A DNA stretch of 60,079 bases from Muribaculaceae bacterium. Its GTDB lineage: Bacteria; Bacteroidota; Bacteroidia; Bacteroidales; Muribaculaceae. Under the pieces are notes generated by a model. The model saw nothing but the letters and a program-made list of their open reading frames with translations. It was not told where the DNA came from and made no database searches. Both the position numbers and the translations under genes were made by a program. Shown in pieces: positions 1 to 7,696 of this stretch. The stretch's first letter is position 1, and each line of letters opens with the position of its first letter. The DNA lies in NCBI GenBank assembly GCA_022510405.1, contig JAFLTP010000006.1, positions 1 through 60,079 of the forward strand, given 5' to 3'.

Positions 1-2
1 GA

Positions 3-62
3 CTCATAAAGCCGAAGAAGCAGGAGAAGATAGATATCAGGCTCGAAGATTTCGAAGCCTGA
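3..62 (+). CDS. C-terminal end of a gene entering from the left (partial)
   Basis: An open frame enters from the left edge and ends at TGA (60-62), giving 19 charged residues that end in RLEDFEA. A strong hairpin follows 14 bases later, which is what a real gene end would look like. Nothing can be said about function. If the neighbouring integrase marks an inserted element, this would be the last gene of that element's first unit. The stretch is short and could be chance. Confidence 0.35.
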   Translation, partial: LIKPKKQEKIDIRLEDFEA

Positions 63-75
63 TAAAATTAAAAGA

Positions 76-103
76 TTAAAGGCTCGCAAGTGCGGGCCTT
101 TAA
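76..103. terminator. Bidirectional hairpin terminator between converging genes
   Basis: A 12-bp stem (76-87 with 92-103, one G-U pair) has a 4-base AAGT loop. T-rich sequence follows on both strands. It sits between the partial plus-strand frame and the 3' end of the minus-strand integrase, so it can serve both. Confidence 0.6.
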
Positions 104-105
104 TT

Positions 106-1266
106 TTAGAATCCGCCGTCAAATTCTTTCGCTCCGGAAGGTCCGGTAACTTCCCTCCCTTGAAGATATTTGTTTGTCGTGGAGATATCAGTGTGCCGTG
201 CCTGGTCTCGTGCTGTAACTATGCCTTTTTCGTTGGCAAGGTCTCTTATCCCTGAATCTTTCAGGGAGTAGAACTGAAGGTCGTCGGTAAATTTCAAAGC
301 TTTCCGGATCTTGGCAAATTTCTTGTTGAACTGGTCAGGTCCGCACCGTTCAACAGATGGCTTGAAATTCTTGCCGAAGATGTAACAGTCGCCTGAATAT
401 GTGAACAGGTTCAATTCAACCATAAGCAATATGATCTTCTTATTCAAGGCAACAGCCCCGTCTCTCCGGTTCTTGCTGAACTCGCCGCTGACATACACGC
501 ATTGATTCTTTATATTTATATCAGAAATCCTTAGGTGAGAAAGCTCAGTGGGGCGTATCATCGTAAAATATTCAAAATAACATGCCAGGAGATAAAATTT
601 GTCATGCTTTTCTAAATGACTGAAAAGCATCTTGAGTTCTGGACGTGTCAGACCACGGCGTGTCTTGCCGTCTTCACGGATCTTCGGTATCTCGGAAGCA
701 GGATTTTCTTCCAGATATCCTCGCTCCACAAGCCAGTTGCAGAAAGATGTGCACCAGCCTTTGTAGTTGTTCCTGGTCCTGGCTCCAACTTCACGGTCTT
801 CCAGCAGCCAGTCAAGAAATGAAATGAAAAATACCAGGTCTAACTGATATACATACCGGGGAGCAACTCCCATTTCTGATATGTATTTCTTAAGGATGTG
901 CAGTCGGCTCTTATAATTCGATTCCGTTTTCTTTCGTGAGTACTGCGAAAGCGATGTCTCATATTTCTCAAAAATCAAATCTATAGTAGTGAGCCCTTTG
1001 TTTCCGCATTCTGCCAAAGGATTCCAGCCATCAAGAAGCCTCTGAGTTATTGTGGCCACATAATGCGCAATAGCCTTTTCTCGGTCTTTCTTATTCGTGA
1101 AATTGTCGAAATGTTTCTTTATCCTTTGCATCCCGTTCCGGGCCGGATTGAACACAGAAAAGTCCACAAAGATTTTTTTTCCGCGGTGAACTTTAGGCCA
1201 CTTGAAGCCTATAGCATTATTAATTTTATTTTTTAAAGACTCGGGAGCAAAAATTTTTTTTGCCAT
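106..1266 (-). CDS. Tyrosine recombinase / integrase next to tRNA-Ser
   Basis: A site-specific integrase of 386 residues with an N-terminal arm and SAM-like core-binding region (about 85-190) and a catalytic domain (about 205-370). Visible active-site residues are Arg238 (in MIRPTELSHL), a possible Lys265, His358 (in ARHTDIS) and nucleophile Tyr367 (in TNKYLQG). The box usually written HxLRH reads YSLKD (333-337), so His and the second Arg are replaced by Tyr and Lys. I believe this variant is common among Bacteroidetes integrases. The gene lies 123 bases beyond the 3' end of tRNA-Ser and reads away from it, the usual position for an integrase of a genomic island or integrative element that uses the tRNA as its attachment site. 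The element would extend left, outside the window. Confidence 0.9.
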   Translation of the reverse strand: MAKKIFAPESLKNKINNAIGFKWPKVHRGKKIFVDFSVFNPARNGMQRIKKHFDNFTNKKDREKAIAHYVATITQRLLDGWNPLAECGNKGLTTIDLIFEKYETSLSQYSRKKTESNYKSRLHILKKYISEMGVAPRYVYQLDLVFFISFLDWLLEDREVGARTRNNYKGWCTSFCNWLVERGYLEENPASEIPKIREDGKTRRGLTRPELKMLFSHLEKHDKFYLLACYFEYFTMIRPTELSHLRISDINIKNQCVYVSGEFSKNRRDGAVALNKKIILLMVELNLFTYSGDCYIFGKNFKPSVERCGPDQFNKKFAKIRKALKFTDDLQFYSLKDSGIRDLANEKGIVTARDQARHTDISTTNKYLQGREVTGPSGAKEFDGGF

Positions 1267-1348
1267 ATTTTAAAAATTTTAAAACATGGCCGATTAGAAA
1301 TTATTGAAATTATGCTGTCTCTACAGCGTCTACGATTTTTAAAATTTT

Positions 1349-1381
1349 CGCCTAACTAATTGTATTTCAATTAATTAGGCG
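1349..1381 (-). terminator. Hairpin downstream of tRNA-Ser, possibly within an attachment site
   Basis: A 14-bp inverted repeat (1349-1362 with 1368-1381, one G-U pair, 5-base loop) begins 8 bases past the tRNA 3' end. On the minus strand it is followed by an A/T-rich run. It could end the tRNA transcript. Its place between tRNA and integrase also fits an arm site for recombinase binding. Confidence 0.5.
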
Positions 1382-1388
1382 AATTGAG

Positions 1389-1473
1389 CGGAGAGAGAGG
1401 GATTCGAACCCCCGGAGGTGTGACCCTCAACGGTTTTCAAGACCGCCGCAATCGACCACTCTGCCATCTCTCC
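1389..1473 (-). tRNA. tRNA-Ser (anticodon UGA)
   Basis: The minus strand folds as a class II tRNA of 85 nt. The 7-bp acceptor pairs GGAGAGA with TCTCTCC and the discriminator is G1389. The anticodon stem-loop GGTCTTGAAAACC places TGA as the anticodon. A long variable arm (TTGAGGGTCACACCTCC region) follows, then a T arm with TTCGAAT. The CCA end is not encoded. The long variable arm and UGA anticodon identify serine. A Bacteroidetes promoter lies 50-80 bases upstream. Confidence 0.95.
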
Positions 1474-1522
1474 AAGGTTGCAATTCCAAATTACGGGCTC
1501 TCTTGCCCTTGGTTTTGCGTTG

Positions 1523-1553
1523 CAAAGTTAAAGAAAAAAGTTTAATAAGCAAA
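1523..1553 (-). promoter_or_regulatory. Promoter of tRNA-Ser
   Basis: On the minus strand a -33 TTTG (1550-1553) and a perfect -7 TAnnTTTG box (1523-1530, TAACTTTG) are 19 bases apart, matching the Bacteroidetes sigma-ABfr consensus. The tRNA starts 49 bases downstream. Confidence 0.65.
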
Positions 1554-1673
1554 GCCCAAATTGAATTTGTTGATAAAAGCTTTCTTAATCAAAGCGGCTT
1601 TCCCCATCTTTTTGTTAAGTGTCGTCCCGGCTTTTGTCAAAATCCATGGTTGGACATCGGAGGAGATTTTTTA

Positions 1674-2177
1674 CTATTTAGGAGAAAAGATGATAATAGG
1701 GGAGTCGGGAAGACCTACATAGACACGGTCTTTTGCAGATTTGTAATCCTGATAAAACTTTATTGCTTCAGACAAGGTGGCAAATGATCCTGCAATTGTG
1801 TAGTACATGCCATCAGGTTCCTGAGCCGGAAACGCTTCATATCCTTCCTCTTTCAAGGCGTTGGATTGAGCCCTACAGTTAGTAATCATTTTATATGTGC
1901 CTATGGCCACATTAAATAATCCCGGTAGTTTCATATCTTCATCCACCGGTTTTAATCGTTGGTTCAAAATATATACCTTTACACCGTCGACTTCCCTTAA
2001 TTGAGCGCCATCAAAATCTTGAAGTGCCCCTTCGGGCAAGTCTACATCAATGTCAGCTTTCACGGCTTCCCGTTTACCCAAGGCGGCGTCGTAAGCAGAT
2101 TTATATCCTTTCTCTGTTGGTTTGCAAGCCGGAAGAAATAATATTATTAACGAAAGAATAATTACATAGAATTTCAT
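1674..2177 (-). CDS. SPOR-domain lipoprotein
   Basis: The start is placed at the internal Met (2177) because a clear lipoprotein signal follows at once (MKFYVIILSLIILFLPAC). The longer frame would put about 19 residues in front of it and overlap the upstream gene. The mature protein is about 150 residues. Its C-terminal part (GLFNVAIGTYKMITNC ... MYYTIAGSFATLSEAIKFYQDY) matches the SPOR fold, which in known cases binds denuded peptidoglycan glycan strands at division sites. It begins 20 bases after the upstream DUF4421 gene, so the two are probably co-transcribed. Location: periplasmic side of a membrane. Confidence 0.75.
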   Translation of the reverse strand: MKFYVIILSLIILFLPACKPTEKGYKSAYDAALGKREAVKADIDVDLPEGALQDFDGAQLREVDGVKVYILNQRLKPVDEDMKLPGLFNVAIGTYKMITNCRAQSNALKEEGYEAFPAQEPDGMYYTIAGSFATLSEAIKFYQDYKSAKDRVYVGLPDSPIIIFSPK

Positions 2178-2196
2178 AATGCGATGGTTGTTTAGA

Positions 2197-3477
2197 TTAG
2201 AAACGTAGGCCAATGTAGGCTGAGAAATTTTCAATGGAACTGAAAAGCGACATTTTGCCTTGTTTGTAATAATGGCCTTTTACATTACCCATCAGCCCAA
2301 AGTAGTAATTACCGAGATTATAGGTCAAGGATAACTTGCCTTGGATATTTAAAGAGAGTAAATATTTATTACCTTCCAAAGAATCTTCATAGTAGTGGCT
2401 GAATCCAATGGAGGGTAAAATTGTAGCATTAAAAAGTAGTTTTGGAGCTAAAACCCAATTATAGCCATATCCTCCCAGGATTGCATAGGAATTATAATGG
2501 AAATAGTAATTTATAATGTCTTCATCGGGTAATTTATCTTTTAAATTATCAGGCAACTGACTGAAGTCAAAATTAAGTTTCTGATTGGTTATAGATAATC
2601 CCAGTATGAAAGAACCTTGGCTTTTCAGCTGATATTTTGCGAAATTGTAGGCAGCCCCTTGTGAATATCTCTTATTATTGAAGAAATAATAGGCATCAAA
2701 ACCTAAGGTATACATACTTACACCGGGGAAATACTCCTTTATAAGTTTTCCATCGTTTAAGTCGCCGAATTTTCGTATGTTTACCCCTCCACGATTCTCG
2801 TGATAATAAAGTTCTGCGTTGAATAGCGCGCATACAAAACCGAATTCATATTTTTTATGGGAAGGTTCTTTCTTGTTGAAAAGTTTCTCAACATCGTAGG
2901 AAGAACCCACACTCACTGCCATATATTGAATATATGCACCAATATTTGCATAGACATCGCTGCTCATATTGGTATTGATACCTTGAGGCAACCGCATGGC
3001 ATAAGTGTCGAGCCAATTGTCGCTCACCAGTCTTACTTTCCATCGTTTACCGGTGCCTATCACGTATTCCGGATCGTAAGAATTGAAAGTCTTATCTCCC
3101 CAATTATAGACATCCACACAGAATTTTAAGAATTTAGGCCAAATCACTGTGGTATCGTTCATAGCAAGTTTACCTTGCTTGAAGAGGTTCCACCACCATC
3201 TTTGCTCACGTGAATATGTGAGTGGAAGAGTCTTGGCATCGGCGGGAGGCAAGGGAGCTTTCACTGCAAGAGTGTCAGGACGATCCATGTCATTAATGAC
3301 TCGCAGACCGTAATCCTCCAGGTCGTCCAATATATGTTGTGCTTCGTCACCTTCCTGCAACGAATCATCTTCCAATTGTTCTTTTATTTCCCGGTCATCC
3401 TCATGTGCATAAATATTAGGAGTCGCGGCAAAGCCAAGTAGGAAAGCAACTATAATATTATAAAACCGCATCTTCAC
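2197..3477 (-). CDS. DUF4421 family secreted, probably outer-membrane protein
   Basis: 426 residues with a signal peptide (cleavage near IYA-HEDD), an acidic leader and a region rich in Trp/Tyr (RWWWNLFKQGKLAM, VYNWGDKTFNSYDPEY) that I associate with DUF4421 of Bacteroidetes. The second half has alternating aromatic and polar stretches and ends in Phe (YIGLRF), typical of outer-membrane beta-barrels. Function is unknown. A second Met at residue 3 (3471) could be the start. A perfect -7-like box on the minus strand (3482-3489) lies only 4 bases before the first ATG, so the transcript may be leaderless or begin at Met3. The SPOR lipoprotein gene follows. Confidence 0.7.
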   Translation of the reverse strand: MKMRFYNIIVAFLLGFAATPNIYAHEDDREIKEQLEDDSLQEGDEAQHILDDLEDYGLRVINDMDRPDTLAVKAPLPPADAKTLPLTYSREQRWWWNLFKQGKLAMNDTTVIWPKFLKFCVDVYNWGDKTFNSYDPEYVIGTGKRWKVRLVSDNWLDTYAMRLPQGINTNMSSDVYANIGAYIQYMAVSVGSSYDVEKLFNKKEPSHKKYEFGFVCALFNAELYYHENRGGVNIRKFGDLNDGKLIKEYFPGVSMYTLGFDAYYFFNNKRYSQGAAYNFAKYQLKSQGSFILGLSITNQKLNFDFSQLPDNLKDKLPDEDIINYYFHYNSYAILGGYGYNWVLAPKLLFNATILPSIGFSHYYEDSLEGNKYLLSLNIQGKLSLTYNLGNYYFGLMGNVKGHYYKQGKMSLFSSIENFSAYIGLRF

Positions 3478-3506
3478 GATGCAAAATTACATATTTATTG
3501 TGAAAT

Positions 3507-3713
3507 TTATTTTCTATGGAAAAGGAGTTCGGAAGCTTTTTCATATTCCGATTCCGGAACATACAGGTCGATTGATCCGTTACCTGAGCCAGGTGCCGGA
3601 AAAATATCAGACATAGCATTGGAGATAACTTCACATTCTATACCGTTGCTTTCAAGATACCCTTTATCGATATAGGCTTCGGCTTCGTTGGAGTATTGAT
3701 TCAATAGGCGCAT
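3507..3713 (-). CDS. DUF2007-like small protein
   Basis: 68 residues, no signal peptide. The pattern of a short ferredoxin-like protein is seen: NEAEAYIDKGYLESNGIECEVI, then IDLYVPESEYEKASELL. This matches DUF2007, described as a putative signal-transducing protein whose partners are not known. It lies downstream of a G-free heptamer repeat that ends only 13 bases before its start codon, and it is likely in one unit with mltG. Confidence 0.7.
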   Translation of the reverse strand: MRLLNQYSNEAEAYIDKGYLESNGIECEVISNAMSDIFPAPGSGNGSIDLYVPESEYEKASELLFHRK

Positions 3714-3725
3714 AGTAGGGGGGAT

Positions 3726-3777
3726 TTTTGAGTTTTGAGTTTTAAGTTTTAAGTTTTAAGTTATAAGTTGTAAGTTG
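3726..3777. repeat. Degenerate heptamer repeat upstream of the DUF2007 gene
   Basis: About seven copies of a 7-base unit (AGTTTTA / AGTTTTG / AGTTGTA) on the plus strand. On the coding (minus) strand it reads CTTAAAA and variants and contains almost no G. The same type of repeat occurs before argD and argH in the same orientation. Confidence 0.8.
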
Positions 3778-3781
3778 GATT

Positions 3782-4867
3782 TTAGAGGATATTGCGGCGG
3801 TTGAGTGCTTTTTGATATTTACGGGCATTCTGCATATGAGTGTTGTAATCTTTCGCAAAATTATGATAACCCGAGAAGTCATCCTTGGCACACATATAAA
3901 TATAATCGTGGGAAGGAGCATTCAAAACCGCATCAATATCTTTTACAGTCACCGTTCTTATTGGCCCGGGAGGTAATCCATTCACCTGATAGGTATTATA
4001 AGGCGAATCCACTTTCAGATGTTCAGCTCTTATTCTTCTTAATGAAAAATCTCCCACCGCGAATTTCACGGTTGGATCAGCCTGAAGTTTCATTCCTTTC
4101 TTCAAACGGTTGAGATATAGACGGGCCACAACCGGTTTTTCGTCAGCCTTGTTAGTCTCTTCATCCACAATAGAAGCCAAAGTGATGACTTCAGCCGGTG
4201 TCAATCCCAAATGTTTTGCCTTATCAAGTCGCTCCTGATTCCAAATCTTTTTGTAATTCGCTCCTATTTTTTCAGTTACTGTTTTTGGAGAGGAATTCCA
4301 ATAAACCTGATAGGAATCATCAAGAAAGAGAGCCAAAGCCTCCGATGGTTTAAGATCATATTGAGCAAGAAGCTCAGAATCTTTCAACTGTTCAGACAAT
4401 GAATCTGCAGAGAAATCAAGATTTTTGGCAATCCTTTCAGAGAGAATATCAACTCCCCTTGCATTATTTATCACGACAACCATAGGATGCTGGGCTCCGG
4501 TGCTCAACAATCTTTCAGTATTCAATGGAGAAAGACCGCTGTCGACCATATAGGCCCCATGTCGTCTACTGAAATCAGAACCATGTAGTTTTGATGCCAA
4601 AACCACTTTATCCGCATATTTTTCGCCATAATATTTGGCCAGGGTATCCCTCACCATTTCCGTAGTGGCGTTAGCCGGAATCTTGATTAATTCACGGCTT
4701 TCAGACTTATTGGCGACCACCGGGAGGAAGATATATAAAAGGATAATACCTCCCAATACAAAAATAATTACTAAGGCGGTAATCCACCATTTTCTAAGAA
4801 GAATGGCGCCTACATTTGCATTCTCGGAGGCGCCATTCTTTTTATTGTCGGTTTTCTTTTTTGCCAT
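3782..4867 (-). CDS. mltG: Endolytic murein transglycosylase MltG (YceG-like)
   Basis: 361 residues: short cytoplasmic N-terminus rich in Lys, one membrane segment (about 26-51, WWITALVIIFVLGGII) and a periplasmic YceG-like domain. Family landmarks are LASIVDEETNK (about 230-240), LQADPTVKFAVG (261-272), SPYNTYQVNGLPPGPI (288-303) and the C-terminal SGYHNFAKDYNTHMQN. Known members cut nascent glycan strands and so limit their length. Position 235 is Asp where most relatives I recall have Glu; Glu236 and Glu237 are present. Its ATG overlaps the TAA of hpf by one base, which suggests translational coupling. Confidence 0.9.
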   Translation of the reverse strand: MAKKKTDNKKNGASENANVGAILLRKWWITALVIIFVLGGIILLYIFLPVVANKSESRELIKIPANATTEMVRDTLAKYYGEKYADKVVLASKLHGSDFSRRHGAYMVDSGLSPLNTERLLSTGAQHPMVVVINNARGVDILSERIAKNLDFSADSLSEQLKDSELLAQYDLKPSEALALFLDDSYQVYWNSSPKTVTEKIGANYKKIWNQERLDKAKHLGLTPAEVITLASIVDEETNKADEKPVVARLYLNRLKKGMKLQADPTVKFAVGDFSLRRIRAEHLKVDSPYNTYQVNGLPPGPIRTVTVKDIDAVLNAPSHDYIYMCAKDDFSGYHNFAKDYNTHMQNARKYQKALNRRNIL

Positions 4868-5160
4868 TATTTCTTATCCTTGATTTTTTCAAGCTGTGGT
4901 TTTAAAGCGTCAACTGCGAGATCAAAAGCTTCTTCAAAAGTATCGGCTGTTTTTGAAGCAAAGAGGTCTCCATGTCCCGGAATCACAAGTTTCACACCGG
5001 CTTCTTTGTTCATCGCTGTTTCCGGTTTTACGAGAGTCAGCACCACATCTACTCTTTGAACGGCTTCGTTACGTCTTGAGATTTTTTCAATTTTCTTATT
5101 GAGAAAGTCCACGAGCTTCTCCGATATATCGAAATGAACCGCTTTGATATTTGTTTCCAT
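4867..5160 (-). CDS. hpf: Ribosome hibernation-promoting factor (HPF/RaiA family, short form)
   Basis: 97 residues, the usual length of the short HPF/YfiA type. The N-terminal pattern (IKAVHFDISEKLVDFLNKKI) and the middle (VDVVLTLVKP, GDLFASKTADTFEEAFDLAVDALKPQLEKIKDK) match the S30AE fold. In known cases the protein binds the 30S decoding centre and silences ribosomes in stationary phase. It lies between xerC and mltG. In Bacteroides the order rpsU-xerC-hpf is conserved, which supports the call. The stop overlaps the mltG start (TAATG). Confidence 0.9.
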   Translation of the reverse strand: METNIKAVHFDISEKLVDFLNKKIEKISRRNEAVQRVDVVLTLVKPETAMNKEAGVKLVIPGHGDLFASKTADTFEEAFDLAVDALKPQLEKIKDKK

Positions 5161-5270
5161 AGTGATTGGGTTTAGGGGTTAGGTATTAAAAGCAAAATTG
5201 CTGAGAAATAAGATATAATCAGCCTTAGTATCTATATAACGTAAAACTCGGTGGAAATGTTGAGGGGTCT

Positions 5271-6170
5271 TTACTTTTTATTTTGCGAAGACCGAGGGTG
5301 TGCAGCCGAATAAGCCTTTTTTATCTCGTTAAGAGACACATGTGTATATATTTGGGTGGTGGCCAGTGAAGCATGACCCAAAAATTCTCTGACAGAATCA
5401 ATTTCGGCTCCTCCATTCAACATTCCTGAAGCAAAAGAATGTCGTAATGCGTGGGGACTCTTTTTTCGTGCCGTTGACTCAGCGAGTGCTTCATTAACAA
5501 TTTTATAAACTTGATTAGGTGTGATTCTTTTTCCTTTTATCAGGAAAAGAGGGGACTCATTTTCCGGTTTTTCCATTTCCCGATCTCTAAGAAGTTGCCA
5601 ATCCTTGATTTTATCCATCAGTTTTTGGGGAACCGGTATAACTCTTTGCTTTGATCTTTTTCCGGTGACTTTAATTTCTCCTTTATTGAAAGCTATGTCG
5701 GAATCATTAAGCCCGATTAGTTCGGCCCTACGTATTCCTAACGAATACAGCATGTCTACAATCAGGACTTTCATGGAATTAAATGAGGATTCTTCTTCCT
5801 TTTCAAGATTAAGAATCGCATTTTCAATTTCTATCGGCTTAATTAGATCGGGTAGTGGTTTTGAAATTTTAGGTAGAGGCACATCCCTGATTGGAGAGGA
5901 TTTAATGACCCCGGATTTCATCATCCATCTGAAGAGTGCCCTAAGACTAATAATTTTTCTTCTTAGGGTTCTGGGAGTATCTCCTGCTTTAGCAAGTGAA
6001 GCGAGCCAAGCTCTTACATCATTGGTTGTTACAGAAGCGAAATCTACTTTTTCAGGATTATCTGGAGATAGCCATTCTTGAAACTGCGAAATGTCAAGAC
6101 CATATGCTTCAATTGTGAGAGGCGCACGGTTGAGTTCATAACGCATGTAATCAAGAAATTTTTGTAGCAT
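5271..6170 (-). CDS. xerC: Tyrosine recombinase XerC/XerD type
   Basis: 299 residues, standard Xer length, with an N-terminal SAM-like domain (about 1-85) and a catalytic domain. All active-site residues are visible: Arg147 (in LGIRRAE), Lys171 (in TGKRSKQR), His240 and Arg243 (in HALRH), His266 (in GHASLA) and Tyr275 (in QIYTHVS). Xer proteins resolve chromosome dimers at dif near division. The position between rpsU and hpf is the chromosomal xer locus of Bacteroidales, so this is a housekeeping enzyme, unlike the integrase at the left end. XerC versus XerD cannot be decided from sequence alone. Confidence 0.9.
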   Translation of the reverse strand: MLQKFLDYMRYELNRAPLTIEAYGLDISQFQEWLSPDNPEKVDFASVTTNDVRAWLASLAKAGDTPRTLRRKIISLRALFRWMMKSGVIKSSPIRDVPLPKISKPLPDLIKPIEIENAILNLEKEEESSFNSMKVLIVDMLYSLGIRRAELIGLNDSDIAFNKGEIKVTGKRSKQRVIPVPQKLMDKIKDWQLLRDREMEKPENESPLFLIKGKRITPNQVYKIVNEALAESTARKKSPHALRHSFASGMLNGGAEIDSVREFLGHASLATTQIYTHVSLNEIKKAYSAAHPRSSQNKK

Positions 6171-6280
6171 AAATAGAAAAATAAGACAGACCGGATCTCA
6201 TCATAAGAAATCCGGTCAGAAATTTCTGACAATTTATATATAGTCTAAATGATTATGTCTTAAAGACGAAGGCCGGAAAA

Positions 6281-6472
6281 TTATTGTTCAGCCTGACGTA
6301 ATTGTTGAACGTAAGCAGCCTTGATCATTTTCTTACGATTAGTTACCGAAGGTTTTTCAAAGGCTTGACGACGACGGAGTTCCTTAACGATACCTGTTCT
6401 TTCGAATTTACGTTTGAATTTCTTAAGGGCTTTTTCAATGTTTTCGCCCTCTTTAACTTGTACGATAATCAT
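6281..6472 (-). CDS. rpsU: 30S ribosomal protein S21
   Basis: 63 residues, basic and helical: MIIVQVKEGENIEKALKKFK, then RTGIVKELRRRQAFEKPSV, the standard S21 pattern. A Bacteroidetes promoter lies 50-80 bases upstream (6522-6552). In Bacteroidetes S21 has been linked to occlusion of the anti-Shine-Dalgarno end of 16S rRNA, which agrees with the absence of SD sites in this window (established for Flavobacterium, inferred here). Confidence 0.95.
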   Translation of the reverse strand: MIIVQVKEGENIEKALKKFKRKFERTGIVKELRRRQAFEKPSVTNRKKMIKAAYVQQLRQAEQ

Positions 6473-6521
6473 TTGTAGTTTTTTTCGTGAATTATTTTTA
6501 TGGTTTATTAAAATTGTGGTG

Positions 6522-6552
6522 CAAAGTTAGTAAAGAAAGTTTAAAGTGCAAA
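6522..6552 (-). promoter_or_regulatory. Promoter of rpsU
   Basis: Minus-strand -33 TTTG (6549-6552) and -7 TAACTTTG (6522-6529) with 19 bases between them, an exact match to the Bacteroidetes consensus. The leader to the rpsU ATG is about 45 bases. Confidence 0.65.
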
Positions 6553-6561
6553 GTATAAAGA

Positions 6562-7671
6562 CTAAAATTGGGGTTTAAATTTGTTTAATATCTCAACTAC
6601 AGTTGCCGCTTCCAAGTCTGTCATGACAGGAGAAATCGGTAGGGATAATTCTTGAGAATGTATCTTTTCTGTTATTGAAAAATTAAGATTATTCCACTCG
6701 GGATAGCAATTTTGTTGATGGGGAGGAATTGGATAATGGATTATTGTTTCTATGCCGTTCTCTTTCAAATAATTTTGAAGTTGATCGCGAAGGGGGGAGA
6801 AAACAGGAAAAATATGGAAAACATTATCCAAATTCTCAGAAACTCCGGGAAGCTTTATATATGGATTTTTTATTCCTTGGAAATAAGTCTTTGCAATTTC
6901 CCTTCTCCGATGGTTATCTTTATCAAGAGCTGGCAGTTTCACATTTAAAATTGCGGCCTGAAGTTCATCGATACGGGAATTTATCCCTCTCATGTTGAAC
7001 ACATATTTTTTTTCGGAACCGTAATTTCCAAGAGCTCTTACGGTTTCTGCAAGGACATCATCATTTGTGGTGATTGCTCCTGCATCCCCCAAAGCTCCTA
7101 AGTTTTTCCCGGGGTAAAAGCTATGGCCCGCTGCATCTCCTAAAGACCCGGTTCTCTTATCTTTAAAGAAAGCTCCATGGGCCTGGGCATTATCTTCAAT
7201 TAATTTGAGATTATATTTTTCACACAATTGACCTACCTTCTCCGAATAAGCATTCTGCCCATAAAGATGTACAATCATTATGGCTTTTGTTTTGGGCGTG
7301 ATTTTTTCTTCAATCAGGTTATCGTCAATTTGAAGGGTGTCCGGATTCGGTTCCACGAGTACGGGTTTGAGCCCTGTTCTTGAAATAGCCAGAATTGAAG
7401 CGATATAAGTGTTTGCCGGCACAATCACTTCATCACCGGGTTTCATTACTCCCAGTTCAATGTAGGCCATTAAAATCAGAGTTAAGGCATCCAGTCCATT
7501 GCCACATCCTATGGCGTGTTTTGTCCCTATAAAATCCGCAAATGCCTTTTCAAAATTTTCAGTTTCTTTCCCTTTAAGATACCATCCGGAACTTAATACA
7601 CCAGCCATGGCTTTTGTGATTTGCTGAGCATGACGTGCGTTTATTTTTTCCAGATCCAAAAACTTAACCAT
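6562..7671 (-). CDS. PLP-dependent sugar aminotransferase (DegT/DnrJ/EryC1, FdtB-like)
   Basis: 369 residues, usual family length. Family motifs are [18 protein letters not shown] at the start, [28 protein letters not shown] and the PLP-lysine region [15 protein letters not shown]. The enzyme transfers an amino group from glutamate to a keto group of a nucleotide-activated sugar. The FdtA-like isomerase gene two positions upstream makes a 3-amino-3,6-dideoxyhexose (Fuc3N/Qui3N type) the likely product. Cytoplasmic. It is the last gene of the cluster; the rpsU promoter begins just after its stop. Confidence 0.85.
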   Translation of the reverse strand: MVKFLDLEKINARHAQQITKAMAGVLSSGWYLKGKETENFEKAFADFIGTKHAIGCGNGLDALTLILMAYIELGVMKPGDEVIVPANTYIASILAISRTGLKPVLVEPNPDTLQIDDNLIEEKITPKTKAIMIVHLYGQNAYSEKVGQLCEKYNLKLIEDNAQAHGAFFKDKRTGSLGDAAGHSFYPGKNLGALGDAGAITTNDDVLAETVRALGNYGSEKKYVFNMRGINSRIDELQAAILNVKLPALDKDNHRRREIAKTYFQGIKNPYIKLPGVSENLDNVFHIFPVFSPLRDQLQNYLKENGIETIIHYPIPPHQQNCYPEWNNLNFSITEKIHSQELSLPISPVMTDLEAATVVEILNKFKPQF

Positions 7672-7696
7672 AAAAATAATATCTTATGTGAATTAT

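Noticed and set aside
2178..2234. Longer N-terminus for the SPOR lipoprotein
   Set aside because: It would bury the lipoprotein signal 19 residues into the protein and overlap the upstream gene by 38 bases.
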